Source of the DNA: Selaginella tamariscina
Taxonomy: Eukaryota; Streptophyta; Lycopodiopsida; Selaginellales; Selaginellaceae
Direction: 5' to 3'
Length of the DNA stretch: 64,000 bases
Assembly (NCBI GenBank): GCA_003024785.1
Contig: PUQB01000348.1
Coordinates: 1 to 64,000 of the forward strand
The first letter of the stretch is position 1; each line of letters opens with the position of its first letter. Shown in pieces: positions 46,640-57,370 of this stretch. Both the position numbers and the translations under genes were made by a program. The notes beneath the pieces were generated by a model. It was not told the origin of the DNA, did no database searches, and saw only the letters and a list, made by a program, of their open reading frames with translations.

Positions 46640-48298
46640 GTTAAAGATAAGGCACTTAAACATGATTAACATATCTTTTAGCGAGCCTCTAGGACTGTCA
46701 CAGGGCTCTTAGTGAAGTTCGAGTAAGGGATGCTTCCGGAGCTTGAAGATGTATTTCGAAGTGTATCCACGATTTGCCCATAATAGCTTTGAACGTTTGG
46801 TGGGAGAGGTCCGGGTTCGAGGTATTGCCACAAATGTATAAAATCCAAAGTAATCTTCTACCTATTGCAATTCCCTAAACATCTCGGTGTAATGAGAGCT
46901 TCCGTATGGTTTGGTATCCGACGGACTTTCACCTTTGTGACATTAAATATTAAAAATTTAAATGTATTTTAAAGAAATAAATAAAAAATCTATAATAATC
47001 TGTCCAAAACAAAACTAATTACGACATAATATAGTTGTTTAAAAAATTGGTATTTACTAGCATTTGTTCATTTGAACAATTTGTTTATTAATTTTATTAT
47101 TTCATTCTGTTTTATTCTAATTTCCATAACAACAATATTTATTAATTTTTAAATAGTGGTTAGATTTCCTTAAATATAAACTTATATTAGAAATATTATA
47201 TGAAGTTTTTGAATAAATCTTATTTTCATTTTTAATTATTGTTTAGATTATATTATTTATAATAGTTATAATTATGCTAAATTTAAATTATTAAGAAATT
47301 AAATTTATTCTGTGGAATATTTTAATAACATGGATTTATTTGATTCTTAAATCCTGTGCACCTCGTCCGTTAAATCACCCCAGTTTTACACATTTACACG
47401 ATATAAAGTACGAATGTAATTTTCTCTATATTCTTTAAATTTCAACCGTAGCATTTTACATTCTTTAAATCGCAACCGTCCGAGCTAATTTATTAATATC
47501 GCCGTTTTCTCGGCATAATCCAACGGTTTACACGAATTTGCCACGTGTCCTCATAATCCTGGGCATCCTGAAGACACGTGGCAACTCACATCTAAAGTAT
47601 TTTGGACCAATTTTTATGAGAAAGAGGGTCGTTTGTTTAGTATAATCTTTATTATGTATATTTTGATTGTTTTCCCTTACAAACAATTAAGTATCTCAAA
47701 CTCAAGATTTTAGAAAGACTTTGTGATTTAACTGTGAACATAATAAATATCTACGTATATACATATTAGTTTTCTAATTTATTTTAGACCGAGCTCAAAA
47801 TAAGCCATAATATTAAAACTAATGTACATGGTCCCTGACGAGGTACTTCTGATTAAGAATATGCACATTCACTCCATTCCTGGAGTTCAATTGGGCTCTG
47901 GCATGCATGGATGATATTATTAAAAGTCTAAAAGTTCTAGATTAACCTTGTTGCCTGGAAGTGGGATTTACATATGTTTCTAATAGTCTTGTAAGTGATG
48001 GGCATACATTGTTGATAGATGGTATTCCTTAAAAGATAATGCTCAATTAAATTTGACCCGAAGAAACAAATGAACATCTAGTTTAGTGGCACGATTGCAT
48101 GAATGACGGTATTCTTTAAAACATAATGCTCAACCAATCATATTAAGTTTGACCCCGTATGAATGGAGTTGAAACACGTTAATTACTTTTTTCCAAATAC
48201 ACAATTGTCATCCGTTATAGAGGATACCTATTAAAGTAAAAAGATTTTCAATCAATTCCATGCCGCCATAGCCAAGAACCCTAAGCAATTAGGGCGAG
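46640..48298. other. Intergenic, with a G-box inverted repeat
   Basis: Mostly AT-rich, no coding sequence seen. It contains the inverted G-box pair listed separately and two nearby copies of 'cattctttaaat-t/gcaaccgt' at about 47,430-47,482. Confidence 0.5.
47538..47584. promoter_or_regulatory. Inverted pair of G-boxes (CACGTG)
   Basis: TTGCCACGTGTC at 47,538-47,549 is followed 23 bp later by its exact reverse complement GACACGTGGCAA at 47,573-47,584. Each arm has a CACGTG core in an ABRE-like context (CCACGTGTC), the site for plant bZIP and bHLH factors. It lies 0.7 kb before the intronless gene at 48,299 and 0.9 kb after the PPR gene. Confidence 0.5.
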
Positions 48299-49357
48299 AT
48301 GGACTCTGGCGCTGTGTTTAACTTGGAGCAGCCGCTGATTGAAGTAGAGCAAGGTAGAGTGAGCAAGTTTGGTGGGGATGGCGCTTTATTGAGCGACGAA
48401 GTGTGCACTTATGTGCTGTGTGAGCTTCTCCTCGAGGTGCAAAGGTATGGAAGCGCTTACGGCAATGCCAAAGGAAGGCGATCTTGGCTGCTTGTGGCTT
48501 TGCTATCCACCTTACTCACGCGCTTCTCTCCAACGCCCGGAGAGTTGATTGGTGCGGAGCCACACAAGTACAAGAATCGAGCCAAGTTTGCTCGTTGTGA
48601 GCAGCAGCTTGATGGAGTGATGGAGTGCTACACCTTTGATTTCAAGATGGAGAAAAACCTTCCAACTGCCGTTCTTATGGTGGTGCAAGGCGGCAGGGAC
48701 GAGTCTAAGTGGCCCGACTGCATGTACCAAGCACTGCATCAGGCAGGCATGGCAGCAGCAATCAGGAATTCTTCGGCAAACAGGCTGAAGAAGGTGCACT
48801 GCCTGGTGCTCGGCGATGGCTGGTGGAGCTGTGCAGAGATTCATCCCTTGGGGCGTGTGATGGTGAAGCCCGGGAACAGGATTCTCAGCAGCAGCGTTGC
48901 AGAATTCAAAAGTCAGCTCCAGGCCAAAGGGATCCAAAAGTTGACAGGCACTGGCAAGCTCCTCTTTGAGATATCAGACAACAAGAGCTTGTTGGTAGAG
49001 CTAGAGAAGCGGGTGCGTTTGCAGACTGAAGAGGCTGCCAAAACGTTAAACTCTACACTTGTTCTTGACATGCTGGTGCATGGTCGGGAGATTAATCACA
49101 GCTTTTCTCCCGTCATTGACAAGAGAAAGATGTTACTGATAGGCAAGGTCATTTATGACAGCACAGTTTACAACAGCAGCATTCTCAGCTTCCCAATGAC
49201 ACACAGAGTCACTGCTGCTGACAGAATTCTAGTCTCGGGCCTCCTCAGAATGTTCTATGGCAACCGGGTTATGCACTGGACGGCCCCTGCTCTTCAGAAG
49301 CTGGTTGCTGCACGCGAAAAACAGCTTGAGGACAAGGTGAAAGCTGTAATGTTGTGA
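48299..49357 (+). CDS. Intronless gene, product not recognised
   Basis: A clean 352-residue open frame. Codon use and amino-acid composition look like a real gene. The start follows 'gggcgag' and I saw no upstream in-frame Met. The protein is soluble, mixed in charge and Lys/Arg-rich near the end ('LVAAREKQLEDKVKAVML'). A Trp-rich segment 'LVLGDGWWSCAEIHPLGRV' stands at about residues 170-190. There is no signal peptide, no membrane segment and no motif I can tie to a family. The middle has alternating hydrophobic strands ('TAVLMVVQGG', 'KVHCLVLGDG'), suggesting an alpha/beta fold. It could be a host gene or a domesticated element gene. Confidence 0.65.
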   Translation: MDSGAVFNLEQPLIEVEQGRVSKFGGDGALLSDEVCTYVLCELLLEVQRYGSAYGNAKGRRSWLLVALLSTLLTRFSPTPGELIGAEPHKYKNRAKFARCEQQLDGVMECYTFDFKMEKNLPTAVLMVVQGGRDESKWPDCMYQALHQAGMAAAIRNSSANRLKKVHCLVLGDGWWSCAEIHPLGRVMVKPGNRILSSSVAEFKSQLQAKGIQKLTGTGKLLFEISDNKSLLVELEKRVRLQTEEAAKTLNSTLVLDMLVHGREINHSFSPVIDKRKMLLIGKVIYDSTVYNSSILSFPMTHRVTAADRILVSGLLRMFYGNRVMHWTAPALQKLVAAREKQLEDKVKAVML

Positions 49358-49556
49358 TAATGCTTTTAAAATCATCAACGGTGAAGTTCCTTAATGCACT
49401 CTCCTGTAAATAAAAAATCTTACAAAAGCAGTGGAAAATTTGTATGGGAGTAAGTAGTAACAACTTCTACAAACAAATCAAGAAAACATCACTGAAGTAT
49501 AACATGTCATGCAACGGAGCATTTACTTTAAGGCTCTCAGGATGAAACTATAATTA

Positions 49557-49883
49557 TCATAGCATGATGTTTCTGAACTGTATTGCATCAAGCTCGGCTA
49601 ATTCCTTCTTCTTTAGCTCCTGTAATATTAAAGTTCGTATGTATATGTGAGAATCTGTGTGTCTGTACGTGTGTGTGTGTGTGAATAACTTCTCATCAAC
49701 GTATTACACACGCACACACACGCACAATATATACCTTCTTAGAGAGCTGTTTATCATGTTCATGAATTACAACAGGTATTCGAGGCGGTTCGACATCCTG
49801 AGGAGTATTCAATGCTTCATCTTTCTCTTCGTCAAGCTCTTCTTCAGCCTCTTCATCATCCTCTCTTGCAATAAAAGTTCGTA

Positions 49884-49935
<52 letters not shown>

Positions 49936-50211
49936 CTATATGTATATGAAATAAGTACACATTGTAAATGTATGTGTTACGTGTAACAGACACAACTTCA
50001 AGAATCACGTTGTTCATTTTACATTCCACACCGACCAGGTGATGCAAAGTAATCGTCATCATCTTCAACATCGGCCCATGACTCGACTGTGACTGGAGCA
50101 GCCCAAGCTTGAGGCTCCTAGAAAATAAACAAATATCGCAGCAATACAAATAGTTCATCACATATAATTATAAGAAAATCACCTGGACTGTATCCACCAC
50201 CAAACATTGGA
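49557..50211 (-). CDS. 3' exons of an acidic, Lys-ending protein gene (partial)
   Basis: Minus-strand exons are 50211-50183, 50117-50036, 49862-49735 and 49619-49557 with GT-AG junctions. They read 'EPQAWAAPVTVESWADVEDD', 'DDYFASPEDDEEAEEELDEE', 'PRIPVVIHEHDKQLSKK' and 'ELKKKELAELDAI', ending at a stop. The strong acidic stretch and the 'KQLSKKELKKKELAELDAI' end look like a conserved plant protein, but I cannot name it. The frame of the first short exon is ambiguous. Upstream exons are not visible: beyond 50,220 the sequence is AT-rich and then transposon-derived, so the gene may be truncated or have a long intron. Confidence 0.6.
49888..49930. repeat. (TA)n microsatellite in an intron
   Basis: A pure TA run of about 40 bp inside the intron between the acidic exons. 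Confidence 0.9.
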
Positions 50212-50647
50212 CTGAAATTAAATAAATTATAATTCTCAAATTTCACGATTTCTTATCCCTAAAAATGTACACGTGTCGTTATCTTAAGAATATATACTCT
50301 TTATTTTAAAATTACTGAATCATATTTAAAAATAAATACATTATTCATTAAAACTTATTTAGTTAATGGGATATTATTTAATTTATTAGTTAATTTAAAA
50401 TAATTTTATATTCATTTAATTAATTTTCGTAACACACTTAAGTTTTATAAAGAAAGTTAAATATAGCAGTTTTAAGGTTCTTAATCGGTCCCTTCCATGT
50501 CTCACCTTTCATGCCTTTCTTACCCTTCGCGAGGTTTTAAACTTTCATAGAATGACAATTATAAATGAAGATTTTAAAAAAAAAATGCTATGTTTAAAAT
50601 AAAACTTTCATATTAAAATATACGACCCTTTAAAAGAAAGGCAGTGT

Positions 50648-50790
50648 TATTAGAAAAATTTCAATTTTTAATGGGTTTTGAACCCTAGTTGGGGATATCA
50701 GTAGTGACAATGACCCACTAGCAAAAAATTTTAATTTTTAATGGGTTTTGAACCCTAGTGGGGACATTAGTAGCGACAGTGACCCACTGA
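50648..50790. repeat. Two tandem copies of about 66 bp
   Basis: The block containing 'atttttaatgggttttg', 'aaccctag', 'ggggaya' and 'gtgacccact' occurs twice in direct orientation, at about 50,655-50,722 and 50,723-50,789, with few differences. The rest of 50,212-50,980 is AT-rich with nothing else recognised. Confidence 0.75.
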
Positions 50791-50984
50791 CACTAAGTAC
50801 TCACAAATAGGGCACAAGTTCAAGATGGGACAATCCGAAAAGGACACATGACAAACAAATTTAGATCATTTTTTTATCCATTTCAGATAGTAGTGCTTCT
50901 AGGGTAGATGTAAATTCAAGCAAACAGGGTGGGGAACTGCATGACTATTCAAAGAGGATTGACAATTGGTGTATCCTTGACTTT

Positions 50985-51534
50985 TTAAAGCAAGTGTGTC
51001 TACCCAAATGAGAGAATGAAGTGCTCCTATTACATTGAGTTTAGAAAGGAGAACGTTTTTACTACAAGAGGCTGTACAACTTTGCAAAAAGGAGCCATTA
51101 AGACTTATGTAAAATCTGAGGATCATATTGTAGCTGAAAAGAGATCAAAATAGAAGAGTGCACCATTGCAACAATGAGCAATACCTAAGCATCTGGAGGT
51201 TATGAATTCTCAAGAGCAGCAATGAGTGATGACGTTGATGAAGATAGCTTACTAGATTGCACAAAAGAGGGATCCTATTGAGAAGTTTGAAGTGGACTGT
51301 GCATTTCACAGGTTCATGGGGACTCATTACATGCCACAACAAGATGGATATGCAACTTACACAAATGCAAAGGCTTATAAGTCTTTTTCTTTGTTGCTCA
51401 TCAAACTTATTACCAGGTTCTCAAAAGGAGCTCCTTGCAAGTCCTTTCTACAGCATTTTGTTTGACGAATCTACAAACAATAGGCTAGAGCACCATCTCA
51501 TCATCTATGTGAAGTTCCTATTAGCATGCAAGCC
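50985..51534 (+). pseudogene. hAT-type (TTF zinc finger/DUF4371) transposase, 5' part
   Basis: The plus strand reads 'KCSYYIEFRKENVFTTRGC' near 51,030-51,085, which fits the TTF-type zinc finger of plant hAT-derived proteins. It then reads 'FYSILFDESTNNRLEHHLI' at about 51,450-51,510, the DUF4371-like block where the first catalytic Asp is expected. It ends where the copia element begins. The 3' part resumes at 56,006. Confidence 0.65.
51486..51534 (+). repeat. Left copy of a 46-49 bp duplication flanking the copia element
   Basis: From 'tagagcaccatctca' to 'attagcatgcaagcc'. The same sequence recurs at 56,006-56,051 with one 3-bp and one 1-bp difference. It belongs to the hAT gene. Confidence 0.9.
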
Positions 51535-53055
51535 TTGGTCAAGGCCTTGGTCATAATATCTGCAACCATCTCGATACTAGACACATGCTTGAGTTTGATA
51601 TTCCCGGCTTGAACCTCTTGTCGGATGAAATGATACTTCACATTGACATGCTTGACTTTGTCATGATGTCTGGGGTTCTCTGAAGTAGCTATGGCACTGG
51701 TGCTGTCACAATATACTGTGATCGGCCTTGGAAATGAAATTCCCATGTCCTTTAGCAACTTCATTAACCATGTTGCTTCCTTGGCTGCCTCTGTTGCTGA
51801 AATGTACTCGGCCTCCATCGAGGAGAGTGCAATCACTCGCTGCAGTCTGCTCATCCAACTGATAAGCCCATCATCCAGAAAGAAATACATATCCTGAAGT
51901 GGACTTCCTAGTCTCCCTGTTTCCTGCCCAATCTGAATCTGTGAAACCCACTAGATCCATTACCATGTGATCTCCTGTAGAGCTCCCACTAGCTGAATAT
52001 GTGAGACAAAACCCGACTGTGCCTTGCAAGTATCGTAAGATACGTTTGACTGCTGTCCAATGAGCCTCTCCTGGATTCTCTACAAACCTGGAAACCACTC
52101 CGACTGCAAAAGCCAAGTCTGGTCGAGTGGAAATGGCTAGATATAACAAACAACCAAACTATCTGCCTATAAGGAACCTGTGCCATGGACTCGTCTCTCC
52201 TCCTCAGAGTCGGCTGTTGATCTTTTGAAAGTTGTGTGTGTATGTCCATGGGGGTGCTGACGGGTTGCTGTCGGCCATGTCATACTTCTGAAGTATCTCT
52301 TGCACATAGTGTGCTTGAGATAGCTGAATCACCCCTGCAGCTCTATCCCGGAACACCTGAATGCCCAAACAATAGCATAGATCGCCGGCTGCGGAGATCT
52401 CAAACTGAGATCGAAACTGGTGTTCAAAGAATTGAACAAGCCGAAACTGGCTTGCAGCCATGATGTTGTCATCAACATATAATGCCAGGTATGCAAAGTC
52501 CACTCCCTGTCGAAAGACATATACGTTTCCATCTGCAGTGGACTTCTGGAAACCGATGGAGGTGAGAAACCTGTCTACATGATCATACCAGGCTCGTGGT
52601 GACTGCTTCAAGCCATACAGGGCCTTTCGAAGACGACAAACGTTGTGTTCTTGTCCTTGTACCACGAATCCCTCAGGCTGTGTAGTGTAGACTTCCTCCT
52701 TCAGCTCTCCATACAGGAAAGCAGTCTTTACATCAAGCTGGTGAACTTCCAGATTCAAGCTAGTTGCTATCCGAAGAATGAGACGAATGGAAGCCATCTT
52801 CACCACTGGTGAATACGTCTCATAGAAGTCAACTCCAGCGATTTGTGAGAATCCTCGTGCAACAAACCGAGCCTTGTATCGGAGTACTTCACCTGTGCAT
52901 CCAGCTTCTTCTTGAATAGCCACTTGGTACTTACAGTGCGCGACCGTGGGGAAGAGTAACAAGCTCCCAAACCTGGTTCTTGAGGAGAGAAGCATATTCC
53001 TCCTCCATGGCAGCCCTCCATTCTGCTGCCTCTTGTGATTGCATAGCTCATGCAC
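51535..53055 (-). pseudogene. Copia reverse transcriptase and RNase H
   Basis: RT blocks are 'KARFVARGFSQIAGVDFYET', 'LDVKTAFLYGELKEEVY', 'LRKALYGLKQSPRAWY' and the active site 'LYVDDNI'. RNase H blocks are 'YLAISTRPDLAFAVGVVSRF', 'GFTDSDWAGN', 'SSMEAEYISATEA' and 'HVNVKYHFI'. Frame changes occur near 52,200 and 51,880. Confidence 0.9.
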
Positions 53056-54409
53056 TGTCCGGGCTCCCGAGGATACCTGGAGGTGAAGAAGGAGGTTGAA
53101 GACTCATCAGCTTCTCTTGCCTTTCGTGACTTGTAGCTAATTCTCCCACTTCTCGTGATTGTGTTGATGGGTCGGTCTGGATTAGGTACCTGCGGAGGTG
53201 CTTGCTGAAGTGGAGGAATCTCTCTCCTCGCTTTCGTGCTCCTCCTCACTCAGATCTGGATCTGCTGCAATCTGCAGTCCTGGATCTTCCCCAATCCCCT
53301 GGATCAGGCCCATGTGCTGGTGGATCCTGTGGTGCTCTTCCTCAAGAATATAGGCTGTCGGATTAACTTGAACTGTAAACCTATCCTTGTAAAGCATATC
53401 CTCATTAAACTTAACGTCTCGGCTCACAACAATTTTCTGGTGAGTGGGATCGTAAAGCCTATATGCCTTGCTCTCATGGCAATATCCCACCATGATATAC
53501 ATGTTACTCTTCTGCTCCAACTTACGACGGAGTTCGTTTGGAACGTGTGCATATGCCAGGCACCCAAACACACGAGGTGTTTCAAACTGACTCGCTTCCC
53601 AGTCCACGGGTGAATGGAACTTCTCCACCAATGCTGCTTGCAGGAAGTCGATTCCGGATGTAGCTGGCTGTGCTTAAGGCCTCTGCCCAATAATTGAGCG
53701 GTGTTCCTGCATGCATAAGCATGCATCTTGTCGTCTCCACTAGAGTTCGATTCATTCTCTCCGCCACTCCATTTTGCTGAGCTGAGTATGGGGCTGTAAA
53801 CTGCTGCTGAATCCCAGATTCTTCACACAACTTCTTAAGCACACTTGCTTGATACTCCCCACCTTATCACTCCTAAGTACGGATTTTCAAATTCTGCCAC
53901 ACGTTTTCTGCAGCAATCTTATATAGCCGAAACATTTCTGCTACTTCTGATTTGTTAATCAAGAATTTCACCACTGTGTAACGAGTATAATCATCTATAA
54001 ACGTCACAAAATACCTCCTTCTGTTCAATGACTGAACATGCATTGGTCCACACACGTCTGTGTGCACTAATTCTAGAGGTTGAGTGGTCTTACAGCAGAT
54101 GCCCTTACTGGGGAACGGTTGCCTATGTTGTCTTCCAAAACAGCATGCCTCACAGAACTCAAGGTTGTCTCTAAGTACCTGAAAGTCTGAAAGCTGGTCC
54201 TGGTCCCGAGCTACAGCTCGAATCGCTGCCTCGTTTGCATGTCCCAATCGTTGATGCCATCGTTGAAGAGTTGTGGAGAAGATCTTCTTCTTGGGTATCA
54301 CCAATGTGGCGTCTAGCCTATAGTTCCCAGCATGTCTTTGGCCACGTGCTACTATGGTTCCTTGCTTGTCAGTGTAAGTGATCTTGTCCTTATCGATTGA
54401 CCTTTCCAA
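53056..54409 (-). pseudogene. Copia integrase
   Basis: The zinc-binding pre-integrase part reads 'RWHQRLGHANEAAI' and 'CEACCFGRQHRQPF'. The core follows with 'LVHTDVCGPM', 'YFVTFIDDYTRY', 'YSAQQNGVAERMNRTL' (third catalytic residue) and 'RVFGCLAYAHVP'. It is broken near 53,870 and 53,600. Confidence 0.88.
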
Positions 54410-55542
54410 CCGGCATCTGCTATCTTCCCAACCGAGATAAGAGTTTCGCTGAGTGTGGGGACATAGTGAACCTGTCGAAGATCGACAATCTCACCATTCT
54501 GGAGTTGAATCTCTACTGTCCCGACTCCTGCAATGCTCAATGGTCGATGATCTCCCGTGTAGACTCCTTCTCCCACTGGGATTGCCTGATATGTCTTAAA
54601 AGCGGCAAATACTGGAGTACAGTGAACATTGGCACAACTGTCCAACCAGAGGATATTTTCTTCCTCGAAAGGACTGAGGTTAGTGGTTACCATGAGGGCC
54701 ATCCGCTGATTGCCCTTGTTCTTCAGTTCGCTTGCTCGTGGTTTTCCTGCTGCCTTGTCCGGACAGCTCTTGGCAAAATGCCCCATCTTCTTGCAGTAGT
54801 TGCACGGTCCAAGCTTTGATGGTGGAATGTCCTGCCTATTTGTGCTACTGCTACCTTTATAGTGTGAAGCACTGCTCCCACTCCTCACTGACTGTGGATT
54901 GAAGTTGGTTTTCTTTTCGAATTGGCTCGAAGTGAAGAGGACTTGAGAATGTCCCACCGTACCGCTGGTTATGTCTGCTTGAGGATTTGGATCATGGTTG
55001 ATGACTGCAGCTTGAATCTCCTGATAAGACATCCCTGATGTATTCTCCAGTGTCGTCTTGAGAGTCACGTGGTCTGGCCTAGTCAAGGCCCCGAGAAGCA
55101 CCGTGGTTTTGTCTATATCTGAAATGGTCTGTCCGAGAGCAGTGAGCTGAGCAAGAATGGACTTCATTCTTCCAGGAACACAGATGCTGGTTCTGTGGGA
55201 CCAAACTCGAGCTTAAAAAACTTTCCTTTCAGCGATACCACGATCTCTCCTTCCGTGCCTGATTGCCAAAAATCGCCTTCAACTCTGTCCAATTCTCGGA
55301 AGCTGACTTGCTTAGATCCAGGTGATGGTGGTGATGCTACCAAGCCCAATCCCCATTAGTGACAACGCTTTGTCATGTCGAACTTGCCAATCTTCTGGGT
55401 TTGTCTGAGGTTTCACCTCACTACCATCTGCAATTCGTAGACAATTGTCACGCATCATAACAAACGAGATTTCCCGCTGCCAGTTCTCAAAGTCGTGCCC
55501 ATCAAAGACCGGAATTGGGATTGATTTGTGGCTTGTCGTCAT
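54352..55542 (-). pseudogene. Copia gag and protease
   Basis: Gag begins at 55,542 with 'MTTSHKSIPIPVFDGHDFEN' and continues after frameshifts near 55,315 and 55,170. The zinc knuckle is near 54,770-54,815 and the protease-like Asp-Ser segment near 54,625-54,645. Confidence 0.85.
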
Positions 55543-55697
55543 GTTCTCAAGTATGTTGTCACTGACTAACTGTTCTTGAGGATATAACGTTCCACAAACT
55601 GCACTTGCTACTTCCTATGACCCTTGAACTGCTGTTGTTCTTGGCTCTGATACCATGTTGTGAAAAGGTGTTAAAACACGAGCCGAGCCGAATATCA

Positions 55698-56005
55698 ACT
55701 GGTATCAGAGATGTTGCAGATATTATGACCAAGGCCTTGAGCAAGGATAGTTTCCAGCAACACCAGTCTCGAATGACCATCTTGAACTCTCACGGCTGAG
55801 TGGGAGTGTTGAGATATCCAGCGTGGAGTCCAAGCTGGAAGAACAGTTATATATGGTTTAGGCCATATATATCTTATGCCGTATATACTTACGAAGAACT
55901 ACCATATATGGTTATAAAGAAAATTGTATAAATAGTATCCAAAATACAAAAACATAGGTTAGTTGATATTCGGCTCGGCTCGTGTTTTAACACCTTTTCA
56001 CAACA
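55698..56005 (+). mobile_element. 3' end of a second copia copy, plus strand, with complete LTR
   Basis: It begins within RNase H ('DVADIMTKALSKDSFQQH'), reaches its stop codon at about 55,797, has a short purine-rich tract, and then a 199-bp LTR at 55,807-56,005 (TGTTGAGATATCC...TTCACAACA). The LTR has a TATAAATA box at 55,927-55,934. Its RNase H end differs slightly from that of the minus-strand copy, so the two come from related but not identical templates. Confidence 0.85.
55927..55934 (+). promoter_or_regulatory. TATA box of the copia LTR
   Basis: TATAAATA. Transcription would be expected to start about 30 bp downstream, near 55,960, which is where the 45-bp inverted repeat begins. Confidence 0.65.
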
Positions 56006-57370
56006 TAGAGCACCATCTCATCTATGTGAAGTTCCTATTAGCATGCGAGCCTGTAACAAGGTACCTAAAGCTGATCTTCATCAAAGACGGATTGGCAAGC
56101 ACTCTATTTGAAGTAGATACTACATTCTTGGAAGAGATTGGATTGTCGTTAGAGAGGTTGATAGGAGTTGTACATATGGATGCAAGGTTGGCGATCAGGC
56201 TTAGTTGTATGATGGAAGCAGATTGTCCCTCATATTGTACCAATACATTGTGGCTCACAAAGAGGCTTTGGCAGTGAACGATTCCTTCAACTATTTTTCA
56301 GTGTTTAAGGAGCTTGAAGCACTTGCAAAATGTGTTGGTGGCTAGGTTGGACGCTCTTCTCAACGGTTACAGCTTTTGCATAAAGCTCAAGGGATTATGA
56401 AATTGAAGAAGCTTAGCTTACTTCGGATTCACAATGTTCATTAGTTGTCTCGAGGCAAAGTGATCTTACGTCTTGTTGAAGTGATGCCAGGTCTTTTACG
56501 CTTGTGGGATACGACTAATGAGGCAAAGCTTTTTGGAGAGTTTAAGAGATTTGAGGTACAGTTATTTTTTCACTTTCTAGCAGATGTACTCAATGAATTG
56601 AGTATGTTAAACAAGAGATTTCTTTTAGCAATCTTCTCAAAATGGTCACAAGGACAATCAACATTCTAAGGATCCAGTTTTTGGAGTTGAGTTTGGAATT
56701 GGAGCACCAAATCTCATAGTTTTCTGGAAGATGGTTCTTGAGAACAAAGGAGGTCTTCATTACGAGGATGATGTTGGGTTTGTTCATCTTTACCATTTAG
56801 ATTGGACAACCAACACACTGGATGGTTGTTTAGCAATTGGGCGGGGCTATGTTGAGAAGTAATTCAATGTTTAAAGGACAAGTTCTTACAGGATAACTCC
56901 TCGGTATTGGAAGCTTTGAAGCTTTCAACACCACACTTTATGCTGAGAACATGGCTGAAGTTGCTTGTGAGGTTACCTCTCAAGTAACTTTCTCTTGGCA
57001 CAGTTTGAAGGGAAGTTTTACAATGCTGAAGAGTTTGCAACTCAGGTGTCCACTTTTTCTATGAGACTTATCAATGGCTTTGGACGGAAAGGTATGACAA
57101 CTTTATGGAGCATTTGCAACAATAACAGATACATTCTTTTTAATATTCTTGTTTTTTGAGCTTTATAACTCTCTGTTTTACAGTTACTATACCCAAGCTT
57201 ACTATACAAGAGATCATGAAAGTTTTGGGGGCTGTGATGGTGATACCATCCAGCACTATAAACTGTGAACGCGACTTCAAGAGGTAAAATGACATTAAAG
57301 ATGGAGAAAGAGCATGGCTAAGTTGAAAACTTTGGACATGTTAATGTTCCTTTCACTTTTAGCTCATGAT
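56006..57370 (+). pseudogene. hAT-type transposase, 3' part
   Basis: It continues the gene cut at 51,534, after the right copy of the 46-bp duplication (56,006-56,051). Blocks are 'DGLASTLFEVDTTFLEE', 'RLVEVMPGLLRLWDTTNEAK', 'FFHFLADVLNELSMLNKRF' and, near 57,245, 'MVIPSSTINCERDFKR', the C-terminal dimerisation region of hAT-derived proteins. Stops and frameshifts are frequent. Confidence 0.65.

Larger units (their letters stand above)
51535..55700 (-). mobile_element. Ty1/copia retrotransposon body, minus strand, without 3' LTR and without U3
   Basis: Reading right to left: 45 bp of LTR end (55,656-55,700), primer-binding site TGGTATCAGAGCC (initiator tRNA-Met type) at 55,643-55,655, gag with zinc knuckle 'CNYCKKMGHFAKSC', protease 'LWLDSCANVHC', pre-integrase and integrase, reverse transcriptase, and RNase H up to 'VADIMTKALTKA'. 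It then stops dead at the hAT flank without stop codon, 3' untranslated part or LTR. Several frameshifts inactivate it. The order gag-PR-IN-RT-RH is that of copia elements. Confidence 0.88.
55656..56005. repeat. 45-bp perfect inverted repeat inside the copia insertion
   Basis: 55,656-55,700 is the exact reverse complement of 55,961-56,005 (45 of 45 bases). The right arm is the last 45 bp of the full 3' LTR. The left arm is the only LTR sequence attached to the minus-strand copy. Confidence 0.93.

Noticed and set aside
48512..48937. 141-residue minus-strand frame over the intronless gene
   Set aside because: His/Leu/Pro-rich antisense shadow of the longer plus-strand frame.
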